From Propionivibrio sp. (lineage in GTDB: Bacteria; Pseudomonadota; Gammaproteobacteria; Burkholderiales; Rhodocyclaceae): a stretch of DNA of 58,105 nucleotides. Positions 49,851-58,105 of the stretch are shown piece by piece. Position 1 is the stretch's first letter, and every line of letters starts with the position of its first letter. Both the position numbers and the translations under genes were made by a program. The stretch covers positions 1-58,105 of the forward strand of contig JARKPC010000112.1 of the NCBI GenBank assembly GCA_029975435.1, read 5' to 3'. A model generated the notes under the pieces. The model was not told the origin of the DNA and ran no database searches. It saw only the letters and a list, made by a program, of their open reading frames with translations.

Positions 49851-52800
49851 ATGCTCGCAAAAATAATCGAATGGTCCGGAAAGAACCGTGCTCTCGTCCT
49901 GCTGGCCACCCTGTTCATCGTTCTCGGCGGCGTCATCGCCGTGCTGCGCACCCCGCTCGACGCCCTGCCCGACCTCTCCGACGTGCAGGTCATCGTCTAT
50001 ACCGAATATCCCGGTCAGGCGCCGCAGGTGGTCGAGGACCAGATCACCTACCCGCTGACCACGGCCATGCCCTCGGTGCCCAAGTCGAAGGTCGTGCGCG
50101 GCTTCTCGTTCTTCGGCGCCTCGTTCGTCTACATCATCTTCGAGGACGGCACCGACATCTACTGGGCGCGTTCGCGCGTACTGGAATACCTCAACTTCGC
50201 TTCCGGACGCATGCCCAAGGGCGTCACGCCGCAGATCGGACCGGACGCCACCGGCGTCGGCTGGGTCTACCAGTACGCCTTGCTGGCCAAGGACAAGACG
50301 CTCGCCGAGCTGCGCTCGATCCAGGACTGGTTCGTGCGCTACCAGCTGACCAAGGCGCACGGCGTCTCCGAGGTCGCCTCGGTCGGCGGTTTCGTGCAGA
50401 CCTACCAGGTCACCGTCGATCCGGTGAAGCTGCGCTCCTACGGCATTCCGCTGATGAAGGTGGCGCAGGTGATCCGCGACTCGAACCGCGATGTCGGCGG
50501 GCGAGCCGTGGAAATGGCCGAGACCGAGTACATGGTGCGCGGCAAGGGTTACCTGCGCGGCATCGGCGATATTGAAAACCTCGTCGTCAAAAGCGAAAAG
50601 GGCGTTCCCGTCCTGATCCGCGACATCGCGCGAGTCGAGCTGATTCCCGACGAGCGGCGCGGCCTGACCGAACTCAACGGCGAGGGCGAAGTCGTTTCCG
50701 GCATCGCCATGGCGCGCTACGGCGAGAACGCACTCGAAGTGATCCATAACCTGAAGGAGAAGATCAAGGAGGTCTCGGCCGGCCTGCCGGAGGGGGTCAG
50801 CATCGAAAGCGTTTACGACCGTTCGGATCTCATCCACCGCGCGATCGATACCCTGAAGCGCACGCTGATCGAGGAATCGCTGATCGTCGCGCTGGTCTGC
50901 ATCGTCTTCCTGCTGCATGTACGCAGCGCGCTGGTGGCCATCCTGATGCTCCCGGTCGGCATCCTGATCGCCTTCATCTCCATGCGCCTGCTCGGCATGA
51001 ACTCCAACCTGATGAGCCTGGGCGGCATCGCCATTGCCATCGGCGCGATGATCGACGCGGCCATCGTGATGATCGAGAACGCGCACAAGCATCTCGAACG
51101 CCTGCCGGAGAAGCACTCCAAAGCAGAGCGCGCCACCGCCATGATCGACGCCTGCAAGGAAGTCGGCCCGGCACTCTTCTTCTCGCTGCTGATCATCACC
51201 GTCTCGTTCCTGCCGGTGTTCAGCCTCGAAGGCCAGGAAGGACGCCTGTTCTCGCCACTGGCCTACACCAAGACCTTCTCGATGGCCGGCGCCGCCTTCC
51301 TGTCGGTCACGCTGGTGCCGGTGCTGATGATGTACTTCATCCGCGGCAAGATCATGCCCGAGGCGAACAACCCAGTGAACCGATTCCTGATCTGGGTCTA
51401 CCGCCCGATCATCCGCGGCGTCATGCGCTGGAAGAAGCTGACCATCGCGTTCGCCGTCCTGGCCTTGGGCCTCACGGTTTTTCCGGCCTCGAAGCTCGGT
51501 TCCGAATTCATGCCGACGCTCAACGAAGGCACGCTGTTCTACATGCCGGCCTCGCTGCCCGGCATGTCGATCACCAAGGCCGCCGAGCTGCTGCAGACGC
51601 AGAACAAGATCATCAAGAGTTTCCCGGAAGTCGCCTCGGTTTACGGCAAGGCCGGGCGCGCCAACACCGCGACCGATCCGGCGCCGACCGAGATGTTCGA
51701 GACGGTGATCAACCTCAAGCCCGAATCCGAATGGCGCGCCGGCATGACCATCGACAAGCTGGTCGCCGAAATGGACAAGGCGATGCAGTTCCCCGGCGTC
51801 TCCAACGCCTGGACGATGCCGATCAAGGCGCGCATCGACATGCTGTCCACCGGCATCCGCACGCCGATCGGCATCAAGGTCTTCGGCAAGGACCTGAACG
51901 AGATGGAACGGCTGGCCAAGGAAATCGAAGCGGCCGTCAAGGACGTGCCGGGCACCTCCAGCGCTTTCGCCGAACGCATCACCGGCGGCTTCTACCTCAA
52001 CATCGAGCCGGACCGTGGGCAACTGGCACGCTACGGCCTCTCTGTCGGCGAACTGCAGGACGTGATCGGCAGCGCGCTCGGCGGCGAAATGGTCACGACG
52101 ACGGTCGAGGGCCGCGAGCGCTACGGCGTGACGGTGCGCTACCCGCGCGAATTGCGCTCCGACCCGCAACTGATCGCCCGCGAAGTGCTGGTGCCGACGA
52201 TGGGCAGCGGCATGATCCCGCTCGGCCAGTTGGCCAAGGTCGAGATCGCCAAGGGCACGCCCGGTATCCGTACCGAGAACGCCCTCCTGTCGGCGTATAT
52301 CTACGTCGATACCCGCGACGGCGACCTAGGTGGTTACGTAGCCCGGGCAAAGAAGGCCGTAGCGGAAAAGGTCAAGTTCCCTTCAGGCTACTACATCACC
52401 TGGAGCGGCCAGTTCGAGAACATGGAACGCGCGATCGAGAAGATGAAGGTGGTCGTGCCGGTCACGCTGCTGTTGATCTTCCTGCTGCTGTACCTCAACT
52501 TCCGGCGTATGACCGAAACGCTGATCGTCATGCTCTCGGTGCCCTTCGCGCTGGTCGGCGGCATCTGGCTGATGTGGTGGCTGGGTTACCACATGAGTGT
52601 TGCCGTGGCCGTCGGCTTCATCGCGCTCGCGGGTGTCGCGGCAGAAACCGGCGTGGTAATGCTGATCTACCTCGACCACGCCTGGGAGGAGGTCAAGGCC
52701 CAATGCAGCGCCGCCAAGCGCACGCCGACCGTTGCCGACCTCTACGACGCGATCATGGAAGGCGCCGTCGAACGCGTGCGCCCGAAGATGATGACCGTCG

Positions 52801-52985
52801 TCGCCATCATGGCGGGTCTACTGCCGATCATGTGGGGCACCGGCACCGGCTCCGAAGTCATGAGCCGTATCGCCGCGCCGATGGTCGGGGGGATGGTCTC
52901 CTCGACGGTGCTGACGCTGGCCGTCATCCCGGCGATCTACGCGCTGGTCAAGCAGTGGCGTCTGAAGCGCGGGATGGAGGGATAA
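49851..52985 (+). CDS. cusA: Cu(I)/Ag(I) RND efflux pump CusA
   Basis: A 1044-residue inner-membrane proton-driven pump of the heavy-metal RND type, close to the family length. HME markers: LDALPDLSDVQVIVYTEYPGQAP near the N-terminus and GGIAIAIGAMIDAAIVMIENAHK with the proton-relay Asp in TM4. FYMPASLPGMS lies at the start of the second half, and IALAGVAAETGVVMLIYL and PIMWGTGTGSEVMSRIAAPM at the end. Met residues are frequent in the periplasmic cleft. It lies 124 bp after cusB, with a repeat element between. Confidence 0.97.
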   Translation: MLAKIIEWSGKNRALVLLATLFIVLGGVIAVLRTPLDALPDLSDVQVIVYTEYPGQAPQVVEDQITYPLTTAMPSVPKSKVVRGFSFFGASFVYIIFEDGTDIYWARSRVLEYLNFASGRMPKGVTPQIGPDATGVGWVYQYALLAKDKTLAELRSIQDWFVRYQLTKAHGVSEVASVGGFVQTYQVTVDPVKLRSYGIPLMKVAQVIRDSNRDVGGRAVEMAETEYMVRGKGYLRGIGDIENLVVKSEKGVPVLIRDIARVELIPDERRGLTELNGEGEVVSGIAMARYGENALEVIHNLKEKIKEVSAGLPEGVSIESVYDRSDLIHRAIDTLKRTLIEESLIVALVCIVFLLHVRSALVAILMLPVGILIAFISMRLLGMNSNLMSLGGIAIAIGAMIDAAIVMIENAHKHLERLPEKHSKAERATAMIDACKEVGPALFFSLLIITVSFLPVFSLEGQEGRLFSPLAYTKTFSMAGAAFLSVTLVPVLMMYFIRGKIMPEANNPVNRFLIWVYRPIIRGVMRWKKLTIAFAVLALGLTVFPASKLGSEFMPTLNEGTLFYMPASLPGMSITKAAELLQTQNKIIKSFPEVASVYGKAGRANTATDPAPTEMFETVINLKPESEWRAGMTIDKLVAEMDKAMQFPGVSNAWTMPIKARIDMLSTGIRTPIGIKVFGKDLNEMERLAKEIEAAVKDVPGTSSAFAERITGGFYLNIEPDRGQLARYGLSVGELQDVIGSALGGEMVTTTVEGRERYGVTVRYPRELRSDPQLIAREVLVPTMGSGMIPLGQLAKVEIAKGTPGIRTENALLSAYIYVDTRDGDLGGYVARAKKAVAEKVKFPSGYYITWSGQFENMERAIEKMKVVVPVTLLLIFLLLYLNFRRMTETLIVMLSVPFALVGGIWLMWWLGYHMSVAVAVGFIALAGVAAETGVVMLIYLDHAWEEVKAQCSAAKRTPTVADLYDAIMEGAVERVRPKMMTVVAIMAGLLPIMWGTGTGSEVMSRIAAPMVGGMVSSTVLTLAVIPAIYALVKQWRLKRGMEG

Positions 52986-53006
52986 CCCGCAGCGCCACCG
53001 TCAGGC

Positions 53007-53029
53007 AGGACGGTAACGACTACCGTCCT
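53007..53029. terminator. Hairpin in the cusA/dehydratase convergent gap
   Basis: AGGACGGT and ACCGTCCT arms around a 7-nt loop, lying between two converging genes. There is no clear T-run, so efficiency is doubtful. Confidence 0.4.
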
Positions 53030-53049
53030 CCTCTCGACCAGCTCAGGTC

Positions 53050-54216
53050 TCACACGTAAAAATTGTTCCTGGCCTTCAGCTCACGTACGCCGGGATGCTT
53101 GGCAAGCTCGTCTTCAACCAGATCGACCCCAAACCCGGGGCGATCCGAAAGGTGCAGGATTCCTCCACGCACATCCAGCGGATGGCTGATGACCTGATCG
53201 CGCCAGGGCACATCGTTCACCATGAATTCGCAGCGGAAGAAATTGGGAATGCTGGCGCAGACATGAGCGCTGGCCAGAGTACTCAACGGCCCGTTCGGAT
53301 TGTGCGGCGCCACCAGAACGCCGTAGGCTTCCGCCATGGTGGCGATCCGCTTCATTTCGCTCGGACCGCCGCAGCGGGTAATGTCCGGCATGATCACGTC
53401 GCAGATGTGGTTTTCCAGCACCGGACGGAACCCGTGCCGTGTGTAGTGGCGTTCGCCGACGCAGATCGGGACATTCGACGGCAGTCTTTCCCTGAAGGCG
53501 CGTAGCGTCTGGGCGCTTTCCGGACCGGCCGGCTCCTCGTACCAGGTGACGCCCAAGGGTGCCAGCCTTTCCGCCATCTTGATCGCCACTTCGAAATTCA
53601 GCATGGCATGGGTCTCGATCATCATGTCGAATTCGGGACCGACCGCGTCGCGAACCGCATTGGTGACTTCGAAGGCCAGATCCTGCTGGTTCTTGGTCAG
53701 CGTCAGGTTGGTGTGCAGGTCTTCCCCGTAGAGGTAGTTCGTATGCGCAAAGGGGTCGAACTTGAGGCCGGTAAAGCCCAGTTCCTTCACCCGCCGCGCC
53801 TGCCTCGCATACTCCTCGCCGGTATGGCCGCCGCCGGTAAACCAGTAGTTGGCGTACAGCAGAATGTCCTTGCGGAACGCGCCCCCCAGCAACTCATAAC
53901 AGGGCATGCCGTACGCCTTGCCTTTCAGGTCGAGGAGAGCCATGTCCAGCCCGCTGATGGCGCAAAGACTGGCGCCGTAGGGGCCGATCCAGTTGAGGTC
54001 GCGGTAGAGCTTCGTCCAGATGAAGTCGGTCCGGAGCGGATCGAGGCCGATCACACGTTCGCCGACATGTTTCGCTGCGGCTTCGATGATCGGACTGCCC
54101 GGCCAGTTGGTCGCTTCACCCACCCCGGTCAAACCGGTGTCGGTGTAGACCTTCATCATGGTCCAGTTGTATTTCACGCCTTCGACAAGCCAGACCTTCA
54201 CATCGGTGATTTTCAT
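53050..54216 (-). CDS. Enolase-superfamily sugar-acid dehydratase (galactonate dehydratase group)
   Basis: A 388-residue mandelate-racemase/galactonate-dehydratase-type enzyme. The capping domain begins MKITDVKVWLVEGVKYNW; the barrel has GFTGLKFDPF, metal ligands in MIETHAMLNFE, WYEEPAGPES and VGERHYTRHGF, and the catalytic-His loop VAPHNPNGPLSTLAS. The D-galactonate dehydratase subgroup fits best, but other acid sugars are possible. The start at 54216 has GAGGAAGG upstream; 54 open codons before it are not family-like. It follows the rraA-like gene by 68 bp. Confidence 0.85.
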   Translation of the reverse strand: MKITDVKVWLVEGVKYNWTMMKVYTDTGLTGVGEATNWPGSPIIEAAAKHVGERVIGLDPLRTDFIWTKLYRDLNWIGPYGASLCAISGLDMALLDLKGKAYGMPCYELLGGAFRKDILLYANYWFTGGGHTGEEYARQARRVKELGFTGLKFDPFAHTNYLYGEDLHTNLTLTKNQQDLAFEVTNAVRDAVGPEFDMMIETHAMLNFEVAIKMAERLAPLGVTWYEEPAGPESAQTLRAFRERLPSNVPICVGERHYTRHGFRPVLENHICDVIMPDITRCGGPSEMKRIATMAEAYGVLVAPHNPNGPLSTLASAHVCASIPNFFRCEFMVNDVPWRDQVISHPLDVRGGILHLSDRPGFGVDLVEDELAKHPGVRELKARNNFYV

Positions 54217-54284
54217 CGGTGCACCTTCCTCGGAAAAACTGCTCGGGACGCCAGGCCCACTGCCCGGCATCGAATTCAATCGGG

Positions 54285-54992
54285 TTACAGGATGCCGAAC
54301 TTGTCCCAGGCCGCCTGGGCACCCATGCCGCCCTTGATCGCCTCGAATACCCGCTTCTCGCCATGCGCCTTTTGCCATGCGGCCTCGATGACATCTTTCT
54401 CAATTTCCTGCGGAATGACGCAGACGCCATCCAGATCACCGAACAGGATGTCGCCCGGCCTGACCGTTACGGCACCCACCTGGATCGTGCAGCGAAAATC
54501 GATGACCTTTCCGCGCGGACGCTGGTCTTGGGCAAACCGACCGTAGGAGAACACCGGGAAGCCGATTTGCAGGATGCCGCGGGTGTCGCGCGAATAGCCA
54601 TCGACGATGGCGCCCGCCGCGCCGCGGTTCTGGGCGCAGGTGCTCATGAGTTCGCCCCAGAGCGCATACTCCGGGGATGCCCCGGTACAAATATAGATTT
54701 CGTGCCTTTGCAGGTCGTCGAGCGCACGCAACATCAGGCCGAACGGCCCATTGAAGAGATCGTTGACGCGGCCCGGTCCTTCCCCGCCGTGGTCATCCGC
54801 CTCAAGAACGGGCATGGCCCGCCCCACGAGAACCATGTCATCGCGCAGCGGCTGAATTCTCGGCGACAGGAACTGGTGGGTGCGTCCCATGAGGTCCATG
54901 ACATCGCCGATCACGGCGCTGAACAGCCCTTCGCGGCAAAGTCTGAAAAGTTCGTCATCGTCACGCCACTGAGGCTTGGTGAACGCATTCAT
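54285..54992 (-). CDS. RraA-like / 4-hydroxy-4-methyl-2-oxoglutarate aldolase family protein
   Basis: A 235-residue RraA-fold protein. Family motifs: GDVMDLMGRTHQFL, GELMSTCAQNRGAAGAIVDG followed by YSRD (the G-x20-R-D active-site pattern), and FGDLDGVCVIP. These point to an aldolase or decarboxylase on oxo-acids rather than to the RNase E inhibitor. Next to a sugar-acid dehydratase, it could cleave the 2-keto-3-deoxy product. A GGGAGG lies before the ATG. A long palindrome lies 21-63 bp upstream. Confidence 0.82.
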   Translation of the reverse strand: MNAFTKPQWRDDDELFRLCREGLFSAVIGDVMDLMGRTHQFLSPRIQPLRDDMVLVGRAMPVLEADDHGGEGPGRVNDLFNGPFGLMLRALDDLQRHEIYICTGASPEYALWGELMSTCAQNRGAAGAIVDGYSRDTRGILQIGFPVFSYGRFAQDQRPRGKVIDFRCTIQVGAVTVRPGDILFGDLDGVCVIPQEIEKDVIEAAWQKAHGEKRVFEAIKGGMGAQAAWDKFGIL

Positions 54993-55012
54993 GTGAAACC
55001 CTCCCGGTAAGA

Positions 55013-55055
55013 TTTACGTTACCGAACTATACTCCTGTAGGATAGGTAACGTAAA
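55013..55055. promoter_or_regulatory. Candidate operator/promoter of the rraA-dehydratase operon
   Basis: Perfect 11-bp inverted repeat TTTACGTTACC ... GGTAACGTAAA (arms 55013-55023 and 55045-55055, 21-nt spacer). On the minus strand TATAGT (55026-55031) lies between the arms as a candidate -10, 17 nt from TTACGT. The FadR-type regulator is encoded next door. Confidence 0.6.
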
Positions 55056-55139
55056 GATATGAAGGCCCGCACAAAAATCTCGAAAAGAAGATCGAACCGC
55101 CATGCCCGCCCGATTCTTTGCCGCCCCCACTCGACGCAA

Positions 55140-55913
55140 TTACGATTGGCGACTCTGATGCTGGATTTTCTCTTCCTTCAACTTGGCGACGCCCATGTTC
55201 AGCATGGCAGAGACCGGCGCCACAAAGTGCTGTTCCATCGCGTAAGCCGCCGCGACGGAATCACGGCTGCAGATTGCCTGAACCAGGCGATCATGAAGCA
55301 CGACGATACTGCTTTCGGTGTGACTGCTGATCATGCTCTGCATTCCGACACGCATCGATTCTTCGAGCGGGGCTCTTAAGGCGAGCAACTGGATCGGGAA
55401 CAGCGGATTGTGGACAGCCTCCGCTATAGCCAGATGCAGCGCGTAGTCGAACTGAATCCACTGCGGATCAGACAACGGCAGTTCGTGCAGGCGTTGCCCT
55501 GCCTCCCGAATACGTTGCAGTTCTTCGTCAGTCGCATTGGACGCTGCCAGTGCCGCGGCCTGGATGGCGATGACCCGGCGCAACTCGAGAATTTGCTGAG
55601 CGCTGACTTGGCTGGTTGCGGCGGCATAGGAAAAAAACTGCGCCAGCACGTTCGGGTCAATTTCCCTGATTCTGGGCTTCTTTCCGCTCTGAACGGAGAG
55701 TACGCCAACGACAGCAAGCGCTCGATAGGACTCCCGGACCACATTGCGGCTGACCTTCAGCAATTCCGCAACCTGGCCCTCGCTGGGGACGGGGTCACCC
55801 ACCTTGAGTTGTCGATCGGAGATCAATCCGAGTAGAAATCGAATGACCTGATCCGACAAGGTGTCTTTTTGCACAACGGGAACCGAATAGCCTTCCATCG
55901 ATTTGGCATCCAA
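55140..55913 (-). CDS. FadR/GntR-family transcriptional regulator
   Basis: A 257-residue regulator. The N-terminal winged helix (LKVGDPVPSEGQVAELLKVSRNVVRESYRALAVVGVL) is followed by an FCD ligand-binding domain. FCD metal/ligand pieces are visible: FDYALHLAIAEAVHNPLF and HTESSIVVLHDRLVQAI. It probably represses the neighbouring rraA-dehydratase genes until an acid-sugar ligand binds. The start could also be the internal ATG at 55898. It is transcribed in the same direction, upstream of them. Confidence 0.88.
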   Translation of the reverse strand: MDAKSMEGYSVPVVQKDTLSDQVIRFLLGLISDRQLKVGDPVPSEGQVAELLKVSRNVVRESYRALAVVGVLSVQSGKKPRIREIDPNVLAQFFSYAAATSQVSAQQILELRRVIAIQAAALAASNATDEELQRIREAGQRLHELPLSDPQWIQFDYALHLAIAEAVHNPLFPIQLLALRAPLEESMRVGMQSMISSHTESSIVVLHDRLVQAICSRDSVAAAYAMEQHFVAPVSAMLNMGVAKLKEEKIQHQSRQS

Positions 55914-56048
55914 AAGGAGGGAACGATTCTACCCGAACATGTCCACCTTACCTACAGGTTCCGCCATAACGCGACGACCGAAGCCCGGCACGACCCCGGC
56001 CACCACGCCGCGACGGGTCCGGAAGACGCGCCGGTTGCCTTGGGCGAG

Positions 56049-56255
56049 TCAAGCAGCGTCGAATCCGGCGTTCTCGACTGCCTCGACCAGTTCGGCGCGG
56101 TCCACCTGCTCCGGGTCGAACTCGACCACGGCCCGCCCCCGCTCCAGAGACACCTCCGCTTTTGCCACGCCAGGCAACGCGACCAGTACCCCGGTTATGC
56201 TTTTCACACAACCGCCGCAAGACATCCCGCCGATATTGATGATGGTTGTTTCCAT
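56049..56255 (-). CDS. copZ: Heavy-metal-associated domain copper chaperone (CopZ-like)
   Basis: A 68-residue cytosolic protein, the whole length being one HMA domain. The metal motif is GGMSCGGCVKSITGVL, with the two cysteines that bind Cu(I). It should pass copper to the P-type ATPase encoded 2 bp upstream on the same strand. Confidence 0.92.
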   Translation of the reverse strand: METTIINIGGMSCGGCVKSITGVLVALPGVAKAEVSLERGRAVVEFDPEQVDRAELVEAVENAGFDAA

Positions 56256-56257
56256 TG

Positions 56258-58105
56258 CTATTCCTTTCCTGGTTTCCAGTTTTTGAGAAGTAACGAACTG
56301 CCGACTACCGACACCGAACTCGCCGCCATCGCCGCGCCCGCAACAACCGGGTTGAGCAGGCCGAATACCGCCAGAGGGATTCCGAGTACGTTATAGATGA
56401 AGGCGAAGAACAGGTTCTGGCGAATCTTCGACAGCGTGGCGCGTGACAGTGAGATGGCATCGGCCACCCCGTTGAGATCGTCGCGCATCAGCGTCACGTC
56501 CGCCGCCTGCATCGCCACGTCCGAACCGGCGCCCATGGCGAAACTGACGTCGGCGGCGGCCAGCGCCGGTGCGTCGTTGATGCCGTCGCCGGCCATCCCC
56601 ACACGCCTGCCGCCGTTGCCGGCCTTGAGACGGTTCACCGCGGCCGCCTTGTCGCCCGGCAACACCTCGGCTTCGTAGCGCGTGATGCCCGCCTCGCGGG
56701 CGATTGCCGCGGCGGTGCCGGCATTGTCCCCGGTCAGCATGACCACCTCGACGCCCAGTCGCTGCAGGCGCCCGACGGCGCGCCGGGAACTCGCGCGCAG
56801 GGGGTCCGCGACGCCGATCAAACCGAGCACTTCCTCGCCGGCGGCGACCGCCACGACGCTGCGCCCCTGCTGCTGCAACGCCGCCGCTTCGGAGGGAACG
56901 GCAAGTCCTTCCAGCGCGAACCAGGCCGGCGAGCCGGCACGCACGTGTTGGCCGCCGACATCGCCACGCACACCCCGCCCGGCGACGGCCTCCATGTTCT
57001 GCGGAACGCCGAGTTCAATACCTTCGTCCTTGGCCCGCGCCACGATGGCCGCCGCGAGCGGATGCGTCGATCCCTGTTCCAGGCTGGCGGCCAGCATCAG
57101 CAACCGCCCGGCGTCGGCGCTGCCTCCGGCGGGAACCACCTCGGTCACCACCGGCCGGCCTTCGGTCAGCGTACCGGTCTTGTCCACCGCCAACACCCCG
57201 ATCCTTTCCGCCAGTTCCAGCGCCTCGGCGTTGCGGATCAGCACCCCGGCGCTGGCGCCCCGCCCGGTGCCGACCATGATCGCCGTCGGCGTCGCCAGTC
57301 CGAGGGCGCAGGGACAAGCGATGACCAGCACGGCCACCGCATTGACCATGGCCGCGCTGAAGTCGCCGCTGACCAGCCACCAGCCGATGAAAGTGGCGCA
57401 CGCGATCGCCACCACGACCGGCACGAAGACGGCGGAAACCCGGTCGGCAAGACGCTGGACCGGCGCCTTGGAACCCTGCGCCTCCTCGACGAGGCGGATG
57501 ATGCCGGCCAGCAGCGTATGTGCCCCGACGCCGGTGGCGCGGCAGCGCAGCAGCCCTTCGCCATTGACCGTGGCGGCGAAGACCCGGCTGCCGGGCGCCT
57601 TGGCCACCGGCATGGCTTCGCCGGTAAGCATGGCCTCGTTGGCGTTGGACGTGCCGTCAAGCACTTCGCCGTCGACCGGCATCGCCTCGCCGGGGCGGAC
57701 GACGAACACGTCGCCGGGAATGAGTTGCGCGACCGGCACGTCGACCAGTTGCCCGTCGCGTTCGAGGCGCGCCGTCTGCGGCTGCAGGCGCACCAGCGCC
57801 TCGATCGCCGCCGAAGTACGCGCCTTGGCCCGCGCCTCCAGCAGCTTGCCGAGCAGCACCAGCGTGATGACCGTCGCCGAAGCCTCGAAATACACATGCT
57901 GGTGCGCCCAGCCGGCCAGCGTCACGGCCACGCTGTAGCCCCAGGCCATGGTGGTGCCCAGCGCCACGAGGACATCCATGTTGCCGGCCCGGTTGCGCAG
58001 CGCGTTCCAGGCGCCGCGGTAGAAGCGCCCGCCGATCCACAGTTGCACGGGCGTCGCCAGCGTCAGTTGCAGCCAGCGCGGGACGATATCGGTGTGCGTA
58101 TCGGT
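56258..58105 (-). CDS. copA: Cu(I)-translocating P-type ATPase CopA (partial)
   Basis: 616 codons (615 residues and the stop) are visible; the frame stays open to the window edge, so the N-terminus with its HMA domains lies outside. Present: the CPx transport motif VIACPCALGLATPTAIM, phosphorylation site VDKTGTLTEG, HP motif (GSTHPLAAAIV), GDGINDAPALAAADVSFAMG and the last two helices (YNVLGIPLAVFGLLNPVVAG and SSVSVV). It exports Cu(I) from the cytosol. It is 2 bp from copZ. Confidence 0.95.
   Translation of the reverse strand, partial: TDTHTDIVPRWLQLTLATPVQLWIGGRFYRGAWNALRNRAGNMDVLVALGTTMAWGYSVAVTLAGWAHQHVYFEASATVITLVLLGKLLEARAKARTSAAIEALVRLQPQTARLERDGQLVDVPVAQLIPGDVFVVRPGEAMPVDGEVLDGTSNANEAMLTGEAMPVAKAPGSRVFAATVNGEGLLRCRATGVGAHTLLAGIIRLVEEAQGSKAPVQRLADRVSAVFVPVVVAIACATFIGWWLVSGDFSAAMVNAVAVLVIACPCALGLATPTAIMVGTGRGASAGVLIRNAEALELAERIGVLAVDKTGTLTEGRPVVTEVVPAGGSADAGRLLMLAASLEQGSTHPLAAAIVARAKDEGIELGVPQNMEAVAGRGVRGDVGGQHVRAGSPAWFALEGLAVPSEAAALQQQGRSVVAVAAGEEVLGLIGVADPLRASSRRAVGRLQRLGVEVVMLTGDNAGTAAAIAREAGITRYEAEVLPGDKAAAVNRLKAGNGGRRVGMAGDGINDAPALAAADVSFAMGAGSDVAMQAADVTLMRDDLNGVADAISLSRATLSKIRQNLFFAFIYNVLGIPLAVFGLLNPVVAGAAMAASSVSVVGSSLLLKNWKPGKE

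Noticed and set aside
49665-52169. 834-codon open frame antisense to cusA
   Set aside because: A His/Asp-rich composition artefact from the complement of cusA; no domain recognised.
54285-54992. RNase E inhibitor RraA
   Set aside because: The protein is longer than E. coli RraA and keeps the aldolase-type active-site pattern; its neighbours are catabolic.

Overview
The window is a 58.1-kb piece of a GC-rich betaproteobacterial chromosome. The gene order pyrG-kdsA-eno-ftsB, the dapC-dapD-pilU-dapE-prmB run, a PEP-CTERM secreted protein and HME-RND copper efflux together point to the Rhodocyclales/Zoogloea side of the Betaproteobacteria. This is inferred from gene content; no rRNA or tRNA gene is present to confirm it. 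No CRISPR array or prophage is visible.

Positions 1-30000 are mostly housekeeping. Minus-strand slyD-bcp is followed by a SIMPL protein, then pyrG-kdsA-eno-ftsB, an ankyrin lipoprotein, lexA behind a textbook SOS box, and yvcK. The lysine/peptidoglycan genes dapC, dapD and dapE follow, with the twitching-motility ATPase pilU between dapD and dapE, and prmB after them. Next come an overlapping HD-GYP/hybrid-kinase pair, an orphan FtsX-type permease, radA-alr, lplT, the tsaB-rimI-UDG operon, a pirin gene overlapping a secreted beta-propeller gene, and rhlE.

Positions 30200-42250 are accessory. A TAT-exported molybdoenzyme pair (dmsA-dmsB) has no membrane anchor or chaperone gene beside it. Directly upstream lies a membrane diguanylate cyclase gene ruined by deletions, and an intact GGDEF-EAL sensor is transcribed divergently. 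A four-gene ECF sigma/anti-sigma operon with two exported proteins follows. After it comes a PEP-CTERM protein with terpene-cyclase-like repeats and a TPR protein. The 395-bp region before the PEP-CTERM gene reads as a full sigma-54 promoter: distal palindrome, IHF-like site, and -24/-12 element. It is the most interesting regulatory region here.

Positions 42250-53000 are a copper/silver island. cusSR is divergent from a cusF gene split by two nested insertion-sequence remnants. Beyond it lie a DUF411 protein, a second CusF-like protein and cusCBA. Two identical-geometry palindromes (ATTACA-N4-TGTAAT, then N5-GGTCAGC) mark promoters likely controlled by CusR. CusB carries its own C-terminal CusF domain.

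Positions 53000-58105 hold a small sugar-acid-type catabolic module (enolase-superfamily dehydratase, RraA-like protein, FadR-type regulator with a candidate operator). It is followed by copZ and a copA-type Cu(I) ATPase that runs off the window, so the catabolic module sits between two copper-handling loci.
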